Below, in pieces: positions 8,364-18,547 of a stretch of 64,000 bases of DNA. The DNA comes from ZLKRG44 sp964555705. Its GTDB lineage: Bacteria > Planctomycetota > Phycisphaerae > Phycisphaerales > SM1A02. The notes beneath the pieces are model-generated. The model had not been told where the DNA came from. It was given only the letters and a program-made list of their open reading frames with translations, and did no database searches. The stretch is from NCBI GenBank assembly GCA_964555705.1, contig CAZKTN010000002.1, forward strand, positions 62,001 to 126,000, given 5' to 3'. How positions within the stretch are numbered: position 1 is the stretch's first letter; every line of letters starts with the position of its first letter. The translations under genes were made by a program, and so were the position numbers.

Positions 8364-8817
8364 GGATCGCGGCCTCCTCTGCGACGACGCGCTGGAGCGA
8401 TTCGTCGTCTACCGCGCTGCGCAGGCGTTCGGCAAAGCCGGGTATCGCGGCAAGACGCGCGAGGTGCGCGAGCGACCTCACGTGGCGCCATGGCTCCGCA
8501 GGAGTTCCAGACAGGCCAAACACGATGTCCACGGGCTCAGATCCGGATCCCCACATTATAGGACTGTTTAGGGTTATCAGCACCAGATGGGCATTTCGGA
8601 GTCTGTGATCAATAAAATGCGGTACTGCGATCCCAGAACCGATGTTGGTAGCGGTGATTGCTTCCCGCTCTATCAGGCCTCGCACAACCTCGACTGCCGG
8701 AGGTTCATTGCCTGATGCGGCCGCCAGAAGTTCCGCGACCTGCTCAAGCGCGGCACCCACATCCCGGGCACGCACCTGCGCCCTGACCCTTGAGGGTGAT
8801 GTGACCTGAACGCTCAT
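8356..8817 (-). CDS. PTS EIIA type-2 (fructose/nitrogen type) domain protein
   Basis: A 153-residue stand-alone EIIA domain. LIEREAITATNIGSGIAVPH contains the phosphorylatable histidine (His67) in the G-x-G-I-A-x-P-H motif, and PVDIVFGLSGTPAE fits the following core strand. No PTS permease is nearby, so a regulatory role as for EIIA-Ntr, which controls potassium transporters in Proteobacteria, fits its place ahead of two antiporter-like genes. I chose ATG 8817 because TACCGT lies 7 nt upstream and the family N-terminus fits; ATG 8880 is possible. The middle of the gene is unusually A+T-rich for this genome and uses codons such as CTA, ATA and AGT that neighbours avoid. Confidence 0.85.
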   Translation of the reverse strand: MSVQVTSPSRVRAQVRARDVGAALEQVAELLAAASGNEPPAVEVVRGLIEREAITATNIGSGIAVPHFIDHRLRNAHLVLITLNSPIMWGSGSEPVDIVFGLSGTPAEPWRHVRSLAHLARLAAIPGFAERLRSAVDDESLQRVVAEEAAIHG

Positions 8818-8824
8818 TAGATAC

Positions 8825-8830
8825 ACGGTA
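8825..8830 (-). promoter_or_regulatory. -10-like TACCGT, 7 nt before the EIIA start
   Basis: On the minus strand TACCGT is followed by seven bases and the ATG at 8817. It is a candidate leaderless promoter for the four-gene EIIA/PII-like/antiporter operon. No convincing -35 was seen. Confidence 0.35.
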
Positions 8831-8926
8831 CATGTCGGAGAAGGTGTCTTGATTGCGTGAGATCGCGCAAAGGCCGCCAAGACGAATTCTCAAGTCAACT
8901 GCAGACGGGCGAAGTGTCCAACATCG

Positions 8927-8956
8927 TTGACGCTGCTCTCGCGACCCCTCTAGCAT
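8927..8956 (+). promoter_or_regulatory. Candidate sigma-70-type promoter of the act-cox operon
   Basis: TTGACG (8927-8932) and TAGCAT (8951-8956) are separated by 18 bp, in the 210-bp divergent spacer between the EIIA gene and actA. The predicted transcript would begin near 8963 and have a leader of about 64 nt, unlike the short-leader genes elsewhere in the window. Confidence 0.5.
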
Positions 8957-8981
8957 TGTCCGACCTTCGTGAAAAAAGGAA

Positions 8982-8997
8982 CGGAGCCTTCGCTCCG
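8982..8997 (+). promoter_or_regulatory. Leader hairpin upstream of actA
   Basis: CGGAGC and GCTCCG form a perfect 6-bp stem with loop CTTC, preceded by a run of six A. It falls inside the predicted 5' leader of the respiratory operon, 29 bp before the actA ATG. Possible roles are mRNA stability or translational control; there is no T tract, so it is not a classic terminator. Confidence 0.4.
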
Positions 8998-9026
8998 AGA
9001 CGCCACCCCGCCTGAACGACCCCCTC

Positions 9027-9680
9027 ATGAGCAGATTTCTATTCCCGAGATGGACCAACGCCCTGCTGCCGCTGCTGCTGGTGGCGGGCGCGACGCTTCC
9101 TCTCTATGTGGTGCTTGTTGTTGCGTACGGGTTCAGCCCCAAGACGCTTGATGTCGGCTACATGCCCGCCCAGCCGGTGCCCTACAGCCATGCCGTCCAC
9201 GCGGGCATCCTCGGAATGGACTGCCGCTACTGCCACAACACGGTGGAGTCCGCTGCCTTCGCTGCGGTGCCCCCGACGCAGACGTGCATGAACTGCCATA
9301 CGCAGATCCACCGCGACAGCCCCAAGCTCGAGCCAGTGCGCCAGAGCTACGAGACGGGTCTGTCGATCCCATGGGCGAAGGTGCACAAGCTGCCCGACTA
9401 CTCCTACTTCGACCACTCCGCGCACGTGAACCGTGGCGTCGGCTGCGTCGAGTGCCACGGCCGCGTCGACCAGATGGAGGTCGTGTGGAAGGACCAGCCG
9501 CTCTCGATGGGCTGGTGCCTCGACTGCCACCGCGACCCGACGGACCGCCTGCGTCCCGTGTCGCAGATCACGAACCTGGCGTGGGACCAGAAGACCCAGA
9601 TGACACGCGAGGAGCGCGAGTCGCTCGTCAAGCTCTACCACATCAACCCAAGCGAGAACTGCTCGACATGCCACCGGTGA
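9027..9680 (+). CDS. actA: Alternative complex III pentaheme cytochrome c subunit ActA
   Basis: ActA passes electrons from the quinol-oxidising part of alternative complex III towards the monoheme cytochrome and oxidase. The 217-residue protein has one N-terminal membrane anchor (about residues 11-33) and five CxxCH heme sites, at residues 66-70, 87-91, 140-144, 164-168 and 212-216. Extra histidines between them (SHAVHAG, FDHSAHV) can serve as distal ligands. This is the usual layout of the Rhodothermus-type complex, where actA is first in the operon. Its end overlaps the actB start by 13 bp. The heme-attachment domain must face the periplasm. Confidence 0.95.
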   Translation: MSRFLFPRWTNALLPLLLVAGATLPLYVVLVVAYGFSPKTLDVGYMPAQPVPYSHAVHAGILGMDCRYCHNTVESAAFAAVPPTQTCMNCHTQIHRDSPKLEPVRQSYETGLSIPWAKVHKLPDYSYFDHSAHVNRGVGCVECHGRVDQMEVVWKDQPLSMGWCLDCHRDPTDRLRPVSQITNLAWDQKTQMTREERESLVKLYHINPSENCSTCHR

Positions 9681-12600
9681 ACCGCACGTACTGGCGAAGC
9701 GTCGAGGACCTGACGCAGTCGCCCGAATTCAAGGAGTGGATGCACCGCGAGTTCCCCGAGGGAGCGAGCGAGCTCGGCTCCGATGCGGAGCGCCGCAACT
9801 TCATGAAGGTGATGGGCGCGTCGTTCGCGCTCGCAGGACTCGGTCTCGCGGGATGCCGTCGATGGCCCGAGACGAAGATCGTTCCTGCCGCGAACCAGCC
9901 GGCGAACCGCACGCCTGGCGTGCCTGTGCTCTACGCAACCACGATGCCGGTCGCAGGAGTCGGCATCCCGGTGCTCGCCAAGAGCTATGACGGCCGTCCC
10001 ATCAAGCTTGACGGCAATGCCGCGCACCCCGCGGGATGCTCGGGCACCACGCCGTCGGTGCAGGGCCGAATCCTCGAGCTCTACGACCCTGACCGAAGCC
10101 GCACCGTGCTCAGCAAGGGCGTGCAGGGCTCGTGGTCGAACTTCCAGTCGTGGGTGTCGTCGACGCTCGGCCCGATCCGCGCCTCAGGCGGCGAGGGGAT
10201 GGCGGTGCTGTCCGAGTCGCTAAGCGGACCGAGTGCAGATGCGATGCGCGCGCGCTTTGCGAAGGCGTACCCGAAGGCGAAGTGGTACGAGTGGGAGGCA
10301 GCCAACGACGACAGCGAGCGCGCAGGCACCGAGTCCGCGTTCGGCCGAGCGATGCGCCCGGTTCCCGCGTTCGACAAGGCTTCGGTCGTGGTGTCGCTTG
10401 ACGCAGACTTCCTGGCCTCTGATGTGCTGAGCGCACGCTGGTCGCGCGACTTTGCGCGCACGCGCCGCATCGATCCCGCTGCCGACCCGAAGACGCAGAG
10501 GCTCTCGCGCCTCTACGTCATCGAGGCAGGCCTCTCCGCCACCGGCATGAACGCCGACGAGCGCATCGCGCTTCGTGCGGCCGACATCGCCGTGCTTGCA
10601 GCGGCAGTCGCCAGCCGCCTCGGAGTGGCTGGCGGCGACGCATCGCTCAAGGCCGCGCTCGATGCGATGGCGTCGTCGGACCGGGTCTCCGACCTCTTCG
10701 GCGGCGCGCAGACCAGCGGCCCCCAGATGAAGATCGTCGATGCGCTTGTCGCCGACCTTCAGGCCAACCGCGGCAAGTCGCTGCTTATGGCCGGGCCGCG
10801 TCAGCCTGCAGCAGTGCACGCGCTGGTCGCGCTGATCAACGACAGGCTCGGGAACATCGGCACCACGGTGCGCTACATGCCGGTCACCGGCGAGCCGCGC
10901 ACTGCGCAGCTCCGTGCGCTCGCCGCCGACATGTCGGCCGGCCGCGTGAAGGCGCTCGCGATCATCGGAGGCAATCCCGCCTACGACGCGCCCGCCGACC
11001 TCGACTTCGCGAAGGCGATGGCGAACGTGCCCGCGGTCGCGCACCTCTCGCTCTACGCGAACGAGACCTCGCGCAGCTCCGCGTGCTCGTTCCACGTGCC
11101 GCGCGCGCACCCGCTCGAGGCATGGGGCGACACGCTCGCGCTCGACGGCTCGATCTCGATGATCCAGCCGCTCATCGAGCCGATGGTGGCGCCCGACCAG
11201 GGCGGCGTGAACGAGTCCCAGTTCGTCGCCGCACTCTGCGGCGAGGACGTGCCCAGCAGCTGGGATGCAGTGCGCGCGACGCACATGGCTCGCACCGGCC
11301 TTTCCGGTCCCGCGTTCGAGGCCGCATGGCGCGGCGCTCTCGACCGCGGATACTGGGACGGCACCGCGGCGATGCAGCAGTCGCCGTCGGCGAACGGCTC
11401 CGGCGTGGCCAGCGTGGTGCAGGCCGCGGCTGCGATGCCTGCGGCGAGCGGCCTCGAGCTCGCGTTCACCTTCGATGCGAAGGTCTACGACGGCCGGTTC
11501 TCCAACATCTCATGGATGCAGGAGCTTCCCGACGCAGTCAGCAAGATCACCTGGGACAACGCAGCGCTCATGGGACCCGCCACGGCCGAGACGCTCGGCG
11601 TGAAGGGACGCGACATGGTCACCATCACGGCCGGCAGCCGCTCGATGCAGGCGGTCGCGTGGGTGGTGCCAGGCCACGCGGAGCAGTGCGTGACGATCGC
11701 GCTCGGATACGGCCGTGGCCCAGAGGCTGGCCGCATCGCAGACGGCGCCGGCTTCAACGCGTACCCGATGCGCACCACGGGCGCACCTGGCTTCGCCAGC
11801 GGCGTCTCGGTCAAGCGGACTGGCGAGACGTATCCCGTCGCAACGACGCAGGACCACGGCTCCGCCGACGCGCTCGTGCCGAACGTGCCGCACGATGGCG
11901 TGCAGGAGCGCCTGCCGACGCTCGTGCGCGAGGCGTCGCTCGACGAGTACCGCGAGCACCCGGACTTCGCGCGCCATGCGACGCATGTCGTCAGCCGCCT
12001 CTCGCTGTGGGAGGAGAAGAACCTCGACGGCGCCCACTTCCGCTGGGCGATGTCGATCGACCTCGGATCGTGCACGGGCTGCGGCGCGTGCATCACGGCA
12101 TGCCAGGCTGAGAACAACATCCCCGTCGTCGGCAAGGACCAGGTGCTGCGCGGCCGCGAGATGCACTGGATCCGCGTCGACCGCTACTTCCGCGGCCACG
12201 ACCCCAAGCGCCCCGACAGCTACGCCGTCCAGCCAGTCACGTGCCTCCACTGCGAGAACGCGCCTTGCGAGCAGGTGTGCCCGGTTGCAGCGACGGTGCA
12301 CGATGCGGACGGCCTCAACTCGATGGTCTACAACCGCTGCATCGGCACCCGCTACTGCAGCAACAACTGCCCGTACAAGGTGCGCCGCTTCAACTTCTTC
12401 GACTACCAGCGGCGCGACCCCGAGCGCTCCGAGGGCTGGATGAAGGTCAAGCCGGAGTACTACGTCAAGGACGGCCCTGACATCTGGCTGCGCATGCAGT
12501 TCAACCCCGAGGTCACGGTGCGCATGCGCGGCGTGATGGAGAAGTGCACCTTCTGCACGCAGCGCATCCAGGCTGCCAAGATCAAGTACAAGAACGAGTG

Positions 12601-12931
12601 GGCGCGCGCGGGCGGCATCGCCACGGGCAGCGCCAACTTCTCGATCCCCGACGGCGCCATCGTCACGGCGTGCCAGCAGGCGTGCCCGGCGGAGGCCATC
12701 GTCTTCGGCGACCTCAACGACCCCAAGAGCCGCGTGTCGCAGCTCCAGCGCAGCGGTCGCTCGTATGACCTCCTCGAGGAGCTCAACACGAAGCCGCGCC
12801 TGAAGTACCTCGCGCGCGTCACCAACCCCGCGATCCCGCGCCCGTCGTCGCATGGGCACGGGCATGGCAGCCACGGCGGCCATGGCGACGCCCACGGCTC
12901 CTCCAACGGACACTCCTCGCACGGCGCCTGA
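9668..12931 (+). CDS. actB: Alternative complex III iron-sulfur subunit ActB (fused B1-B2)
   Basis: A 1087-residue protein. The N-terminal part is the molybdopterin-oxidoreductase-like domain that in this complex has no Mo cofactor. The C-terminal part is a four-cluster ferredoxin domain with CTGCGACITAC, CLHCENAPCEQVCPV, CIGTRYCSNNCPYK and the split CTFCTQ / CQQACPAEA set. The start lies inside the end of actA and gives MPPVNRTYWRS, the normal ActB opening. ERRNFMKVMG (Arg42-Arg43) followed by a hydrophobic stretch and AGC (Cys63) looks like a Tat signal with lipobox. The last 30 or so residues are a His/Gly/Ser tail, also seen on other subunits of this operon. Confidence 0.95.
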   Translation: MPPVNRTYWRSVEDLTQSPEFKEWMHREFPEGASELGSDAERRNFMKVMGASFALAGLGLAGCRRWPETKIVPAANQPANRTPGVPVLYATTMPVAGVGIPVLAKSYDGRPIKLDGNAAHPAGCSGTTPSVQGRILELYDPDRSRTVLSKGVQGSWSNFQSWVSSTLGPIRASGGEGMAVLSESLSGPSADAMRARFAKAYPKAKWYEWEAANDDSERAGTESAFGRAMRPVPAFDKASVVVSLDADFLASDVLSARWSRDFARTRRIDPAADPKTQRLSRLYVIEAGLSATGMNADERIALRAADIAVLAAAVASRLGVAGGDASLKAALDAMASSDRVSDLFGGAQTSGPQMKIVDALVADLQANRGKSLLMAGPRQPAAVHALVALINDRLGNIGTTVRYMPVTGEPRTAQLRALAADMSAGRVKALAIIGGNPAYDAPADLDFAKAMANVPAVAHLSLYANETSRSSACSFHVPRAHPLEAWGDTLALDGSISMIQPLIEPMVAPDQGGVNESQFVAALCGEDVPSSWDAVRATHMARTGLSGPAFEAAWRGALDRGYWDGTAAMQQSPSANGSGVASVVQAAAAMPAASGLELAFTFDAKVYDGRFSNISWMQELPDAVSKITWDNAALMGPATAETLGVKGRDMVTITAGSRSMQAVAWVVPGHAEQCVTIALGYGRGPEAGRIADGAGFNAYPMRTTGAPGFASGVSVKRTGETYPVATTQDHGSADALVPNVPHDGVQERLPTLVREASLDEYREHPDFARHATHVVSRLSLWEEKNLDGAHFRWAMSIDLGSCTGCGACITACQAENNIPVVGKDQVLRGREMHWIRVDRYFRGHDPKRPDSYAVQPVTCLHCENAPCEQVCPVAATVHDADGLNSMVYNRCIGTRYCSNNCPYKVRRFNFFDYQRRDPERSEGWMKVKPEYYVKDGPDIWLRMQFNPEVTVRMRGVMEKCTFCTQRIQAAKIKYKNEWARAGGIATGSANFSIPDGAIVTACQQACPAEAIVFGDLNDPKSRVSQLQRSGRSYDLLEELNTKPRLKYLARVTNPAIPRPSSHGHGHGSHGGHGDAHGSSNGHSSHGA

Positions 12932-12951
12932 GGCGCGCACGGATCACCCAG

Positions 12952-14463
<1,512 letters not shown>

Positions 14464-14499
14464 CGTGCGCCGCACGCAACAGCAGAGAGGACACCAGAC

Positions 14500-15132
14500 T
14501 TGAGCACCACTGCAACGACCCACTCCCCGGCGATGCGCACCGACCGTGTCGACGTGCCCCTCCCCGGCACGCAGCGCGTGTGGGGCATGATCGCGGAGTT
14601 CGACACGCCGGCCGGCATCATGGAGGCGGCGAAGAAGGTCCGCGCCGACGGCTTCCGCTTCTGGGACTGCCACACCCCATTCCCTGTCCACGGCCTCGAC
14701 AAGGCGATGGGCGTCAAGCGCACGATCCTGCCGGTGCTTGTCTTTGGCGCAGGCTTCACCGGGCTGATCGCAGGTCTCGTCCTGCAGATCTTCACCAACT
14801 CGCTGAGCCTCAAGGTCTGGGCGATGGTGTGGGTGACGGGATACCCGTTCCTCATCTCGGGCAAGCCGCTGCTGTCGATCCCCGCGTTCATCCCGGTGGT
14901 CTTCGAGGTCACCGTGCTCCTGAGCGCGCTGTCGACGGTCGGCCTCATGCTGCTCATGAACGGCCTGCCGCGGCTCTACCACCCGCTCTTCACGTCCAAG
15001 CGCTTCCTGCGCGCGACAGACGACCGCTTCTTCATCTCGATCGAGGCGCGGGACCCGCGCTTCGTGCGCTCCCGCACCGAGGCCTTCCTGCGCGGCCTCG
15101 GCGCCAAGAGCGTCGAGGTCATCGAGGACTGA
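14500..15132 (+). CDS. actD: Alternative complex III membrane subunit ActD (DUF3341)
   Basis: A 210-residue protein with family text WGMIAEFDTPAGIMEAAKK and GFRFWDCHTPFPVHGLD in the cytosolic N-terminal domain, then two transmembrane helices (about residues 80-105 and 125-155) and a short C-terminal domain. ActD is a peripheral-looking, two-span scaffold subunit of the complex. The start is TTG 14500, with AGAGAGG as ribosome binding site (14484-14490) about nine bases ahead; no ATG gives the family N-terminus. Confidence 0.93.
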   Translation: MSTTATTHSPAMRTDRVDVPLPGTQRVWGMIAEFDTPAGIMEAAKKVRADGFRFWDCHTPFPVHGLDKAMGVKRTILPVLVFGAGFTGLIAGLVLQIFTNSLSLKVWAMVWVTGYPFLISGKPLLSIPAFIPVVFEVTVLLSALSTVGLMLLMNGLPRLYHPLFTSKRFLRATDDRFFISIEARDPRFVRSRTEAFLRGLGAKSVEVIED

Positions 15133-15144
15133 CCGGACACGCCC

Positions 15145-15813
15145 ATGCCACGACTCATCGTCTACGCAATCCTGATCTCCGGCCTGCTCGCGCTGCTTCC
15201 GCCCGCGATCATCGCGCGCGTGCGCGCGACGCCTGACCCGAACCCGCCGGTGCACATCTTCCACGACATGGACTTCCAGACGAAGTACCTGCCGCAGTCG
15301 GAGAACCCGCAGTATGCCGACGGCCGCGCGCAGCGCCCGCCGGTGCTCGGTGCGGTCGCTCGCGGCGAGACCTACGTGGACACCCACTACTACGACGGCG
15401 TCGCCGGCGGCCAGTGGGCCACTTCGATGCCGCCTCAGGTGCCGCTGACGATGGAGCTGCTGCAGCGCGGCGAGGCGCGCTTCGGCATCTACTGCACCCC
15501 GTGCCACGGGTACGACGGCGCCGGCAACGGCATCGTCAACCAGCGCGCGATCGCGCTCGTGTCCAACGCGGCGGGCCCCGTCAACGGAACCGTGTGGGTG
15601 CAGGCCAAGAGCGTGCACGACGAGACGGTGATCGTGCAGCCGCTCGGCCAGATCTTCAACACCATCACCCACGGCGTGCGCAACATGGCCGGGTACGGCT
15701 CGCAGATCCCGGTGCAGGACCGCTGGGCGATCGCTGCCTACGTGCGCGTGCTTCAGCGCAGCCAGAACGCAACCCCCGACCAGGTGCCCGCCGACCGGCG
15801 CGCAGGACTCTGA
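15145..15813 (+). CDS. actE: Alternative complex III monoheme cytochrome c subunit ActE
   Basis: A 222-residue protein with an N-terminal hydrophobic anchor and one class I cytochrome c domain. The heme site is CTPCH at residues 117-121, and HGVRNMAGYG downstream supplies the likely axial methionine. ActE is the probable exit point for electrons from the complex to the oxidase's own cytochrome domain. MDFQTKYLPQ and ADGRAQRPPVLGAVARGE are typical of the ActE N-terminal part. It starts 12 bp after actD. Confidence 0.93.
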   Translation: MPRLIVYAILISGLLALLPPAIIARVRATPDPNPPVHIFHDMDFQTKYLPQSENPQYADGRAQRPPVLGAVARGETYVDTHYYDGVAGGQWATSMPPQVPLTMELLQRGEARFGIYCTPCHGYDGAGNGIVNQRAIALVSNAAGPVNGTVWVQAKSVHDETVIVQPLGQIFNTITHGVRNMAGYGSQIPVQDRWAIAAYVRVLQRSQNATPDQVPADRRAGL

Positions 15814-15832
15814 ACCCACCTAGGCATCACCC

Positions 15833-17161
15833 ATGGCCCATTCGACAGCCACAGCAGACCTCTCCGACAGCAGCGTGATGGGCGACTCGCGGCTCGCAGC
15901 CGTGTCGCGCGCCGCGCTCGGCGTCGGCATCGCGGGACTCCTCGCTACCGCCTGGATCGGCTGGAACCGCGCCGACCCCGCGCAGTTCGCCAAGATCTAC
16001 CTCGTCAACTTCATGTTCGTGCTGGCGCTGTGCCTGGGCAGCCTGCAGTTCACGCTGATCCAGCACCTGGTGCGCGCCGGATGGAGCGTCGTGGTCCGCC
16101 GCGTCGCCGAGTCGATCGCCGCCAACCTCACGTGGATCTGGATCCTGTTCCTGCCTGTGGCGTGGCTCTACTTCAGCAAGCCCCACTTCGGCGACCACGG
16201 ACCTTCGGGCCTCGGCCTCGTGTGGCCTTGGGCCGACATGGAGTGGATGCGCTCCCATGACGCGGCCGAGGCCGCGATCGTGGACAAGAAGGCCGCCTAC
16301 CTCAACCCCAACTTCTTCATGATCCGCACGGTGGCCTACTTCCTCATCTGGGGCGGCACCGCAGCGTGGCTCCTGCGCACCTCGCGCACCCAGGACGCGA
16401 CCGGCAGCGCGGCGCTGACCCAGCGCATGGGCAAGTGGGCCGGACCGCTCATCATCCTCTACGGCCTCTCGATCACCTTCGCCGCATTCGACTGGATGAT
16501 GTCGCTCTCGCCGACCTGGTTCAGCACGATGTTCGGCGTCTACTTCTTCTGCTGCGTGTCGACGGCGGGTTTCTCGTTCCTGGCCTTTGTCGTGCTCCGC
16601 ATGCAGCACATGGGCTACCTGCGCAACGTGGTCACGCCCGAGCACTACCAGGACCTCGGCAAGCTCATCTTCGCCTTCGGTGTCGTCTTCTGGGCCTACA
16701 TCGCCTACAGCCAGTACATGCTGATCTGGTACGCGAACATCCCGGAGGAGACGACCTTCTTCCTGGCGCGCCAGGTGGGAGGATGGACCTGGCTCAGCGC
16801 GATCCTGCTGGTGGGCCACTTCATGATCCCCTTTGTCCTGCTGATCTCCCGCTGGATCAAGCGCTGGAGGCTGACGCTGGCGCTTGGCGCGGTGTGGATG
16901 GCCGCCTTCGCGTGGCTGGACCTCTGGTACCTGATCATGCCGCCTGTCCCGACCAAGCTGGCGACCTACGATTCGTACTCGGCATTCGCGGAGGCCAATG
17001 CCGGGGCATCGACCGGACTCTTCGACCCGCTGCCCTACACGATGCTCGTCGGCATGATGGGGCTTCTGGTCTGGAGCACGGCATCGCGCCTCTCGCGCGG
17101 TGCGGTGCTGTGCCGGCGCGACCCGCGGCTGCCCGAGAGCCTCCGCTTCGAGAACATCTGA
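15833..17161 (+). CDS. actF: Alternative complex III membrane subunit ActF
   Basis: A 442-residue NrfD-like subunit related to ActC, with about ten transmembrane helices. It opens with a hydrophobic stretch in a family-typical setting (NFMFVLALCLGSLQFTLIQHL) and contains FAAFDWMMSLSPTWFSTMFG and WMMSLSP-type text common to ActF. It completes the membrane core of the quinol:cytochrome c oxidoreductase. It follows actE by 19 bp and is the last structural subunit of the complex before the oxidase genes. Confidence 0.93.
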   Translation: MAHSTATADLSDSSVMGDSRLAAVSRAALGVGIAGLLATAWIGWNRADPAQFAKIYLVNFMFVLALCLGSLQFTLIQHLVRAGWSVVVRRVAESIAANLTWIWILFLPVAWLYFSKPHFGDHGPSGLGLVWPWADMEWMRSHDAAEAAIVDKKAAYLNPNFFMIRTVAYFLIWGGTAAWLLRTSRTQDATGSAALTQRMGKWAGPLIILYGLSITFAAFDWMMSLSPTWFSTMFGVYFFCCVSTAGFSFLAFVVLRMQHMGYLRNVVTPEHYQDLGKLIFAFGVVFWAYIAYSQYMLIWYANIPEETTFFLARQVGGWTWLSAILLVGHFMIPFVLLISRWIKRWRLTLALGAVWMAAFAWLDLWYLIMPPVPTKLATYDSYSAFAEANAGASTGLFDPLPYTMLVGMMGLLVWSTASRLSRGAVLCRRDPRLPESLRFENI

Positions 17162-17191
17162 CCTTCGCACCCCACACGAGCACCTACAGAG

Positions 17192-17608
17192 ATGGCATCA
17201 CACGGCACAGAGCATGTCGAAGACCAGGGCGGCGACTTCGGCGACCCCGAGGCCGGCTCCACCTGGATCTGGTCACTTGGCGGCGCGATCGTGTTCACTG
17301 CGCTCGTCCTGGTGATCGCGGTCTTCTACTTCCGCGCAGAGGTCCAGGAGTTCGACGCCAAGGTCGTCGACGAGCCCTCGGCGGAGTACCAGTCGCTGAA
17401 GGCGAAGCAGCTCGCCAACATCGCCGACTACGGCACCTACACGGTCACCACCGCAAGCGGCGCCGAGCAGCGCCGCATCCGCGTGCCCGTGAGCCGCGCG
17501 ATGGAGGTGGTCGTGGCCAACGGCGGCGCTGCATTCGCTCCTGAGGCATCGGCACCGGCCGCAGCGCCTGCGGCGGCTGCATCGCCCGCTGCACCTTCGT
17601 CGAACTGA
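17192..17608 (+). CDS. Small single-span membrane protein of the act-cox operon
   Basis: A 138-residue protein with an acidic N-terminus (EHVEDQGGDFGDPEAG), one transmembrane helix (about residues 28-48) and an extracytoplasmic domain ending in an Ala/Pro-rich tail. I do not recognise a named family with confidence. Position between actF and the SCO gene suggests an accessory of complex III or an assembly factor. Similar small anchored proteins occur in act operons of other bacteria, but their function is not known to me. Confidence 0.8.
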   Translation: MASHGTEHVEDQGGDFGDPEAGSTWIWSLGGAIVFTALVLVIAVFYFRAEVQEFDAKVVDEPSAEYQSLKAKQLANIADYGTYTVTTASGAEQRRIRVPVSRAMEVVVANGGAAFAPEASAPAAAPAAAASPAAPSSN

Positions 17609-17655
17609 TTGACGGCAATTCACGCTGACCCAGACCCGAGCCTGCATCAACAGCA

Positions 17656-18537
17656 ATGACCTCACGCCTCGCCAGCCTCGCACCGCTCGCCGCAGCGCTC
17701 GCGCTTGCGTGCGTGGGCGTTCCCGCGTCGGCGCAGATGGCGCTTCCGCCGCATGCGCCGGGCGAGGCGCCGGTGATGGCCGACGGCGTGCCCGAGGAGG
17801 TGCAGGGGGTCGACATCGCCGAGCAGCTCGGCACGACCGTGCCGCTCGACGCGACCTTCCGCGACGACAGCGGCAAGGAAGTGACCCTGCGCGACGTGAT
17901 GCGCAGCGACCGGCCCACGATGCTGCACATGGGCTACTTCCGGTGCCCCATGCTGTGCACGCTCGTGCTCAACGAGGCGTTCCGCTCGCTGCGCAACGTC
18001 GACTGGACGCCAGGCGAGGACTTCCAGCTTGTGAGCATCAGCGTCAACCCCGAGGAGACCCCCGAGCTCGCGAAGGCGAAGAAGATGGGCTACCTCGCGG
18101 AGTACGACCGTACCGGCGTCGAGTCCGGCGTGAGGTTCCTCACCGGACCCCAGGAGAGCATCGACGCCATCAGCGAGGCCACCGGATTCCGGTACCGCAA
18201 GCAGCCCGACGGCGAGTACTCGCATCCCGCGACGCTCATCATGATCGCGCCCGACGGGCGGATCGTGCGCTACCTCTACGGCGTGAAGTTCGAGCCGGCC
18301 ACCGTCCGCATGGCGCTTCTCGAGGCGAGCGAGGGCACGATCGGCACGCCGCTCGACCGCTTCATCCTGTGGTGCCACCAGTTCGACCCCACCTCCAAGG
18401 GCTACGTGCTCTTTGCGTTCCGCCTCGTCCAGATCGCGGGCCTCTGCACCATCGTGCTGCTGGCCGCGGGAATCCTCTGGATGCTCCGGCGCGAATCCCG
18501 CATCAGGGCCGCAGCCCACCCGACCACCAACCCATGA
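17656..18537 (+). CDS. SCO1/SenC-type copper chaperone
   Basis: SCO proteins deliver copper to the CuA site of cytochrome oxidase subunit II. The 293-residue protein has a signal peptide, a thioredoxin-like fold with YFRCPMLCTL (the CxxxC copper-binding pair) and the distal His in SHPATLIMIAPDG. Unlike the commonest form it is anchored by a C-terminal helix (about residues 253-275) rather than an N-terminal one. It sits directly before the gene for its presumed target, coxB, with 10 bp between. Confidence 0.92.
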   Translation: MTSRLASLAPLAAALALACVGVPASAQMALPPHAPGEAPVMADGVPEEVQGVDIAEQLGTTVPLDATFRDDSGKEVTLRDVMRSDRPTMLHMGYFRCPMLCTLVLNEAFRSLRNVDWTPGEDFQLVSISVNPEETPELAKAKKMGYLAEYDRTGVESGVRFLTGPQESIDAISEATGFRYRKQPDGEYSHPATLIMIAPDGRIVRYLYGVKFEPATVRMALLEASEGTIGTPLDRFILWCHQFDPTSKGYVLFAFRLVQIAGLCTIVLLAAGILWMLRRESRIRAAAHPTTNP

Positions 18538-18547
18538 CGAGCCACCG

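Noticed and set aside
9284..9667. Upstream extension of the actB frame to base 9284
   Set aside because: It runs through actA in another frame. ATG 9668 gives the normal ActB N-terminus.
9027..9680. ActA taken as a NapC/NrfH or cytochrome c7 family protein
   Set aside because: Five hemes, the N-terminal anchor and adjacency to actBCDEF fit ActA specifically.
11510..12940. Long open frame opposite actB (476 codons), and similar long antisense frames opposite coxA, the ABC exporter pair and others
   Set aside because: High G+C makes stops rare in all frames. These antisense frames are Arg/His/Ala-rich, lack known domains and lie wholly opposite well-identified genes.
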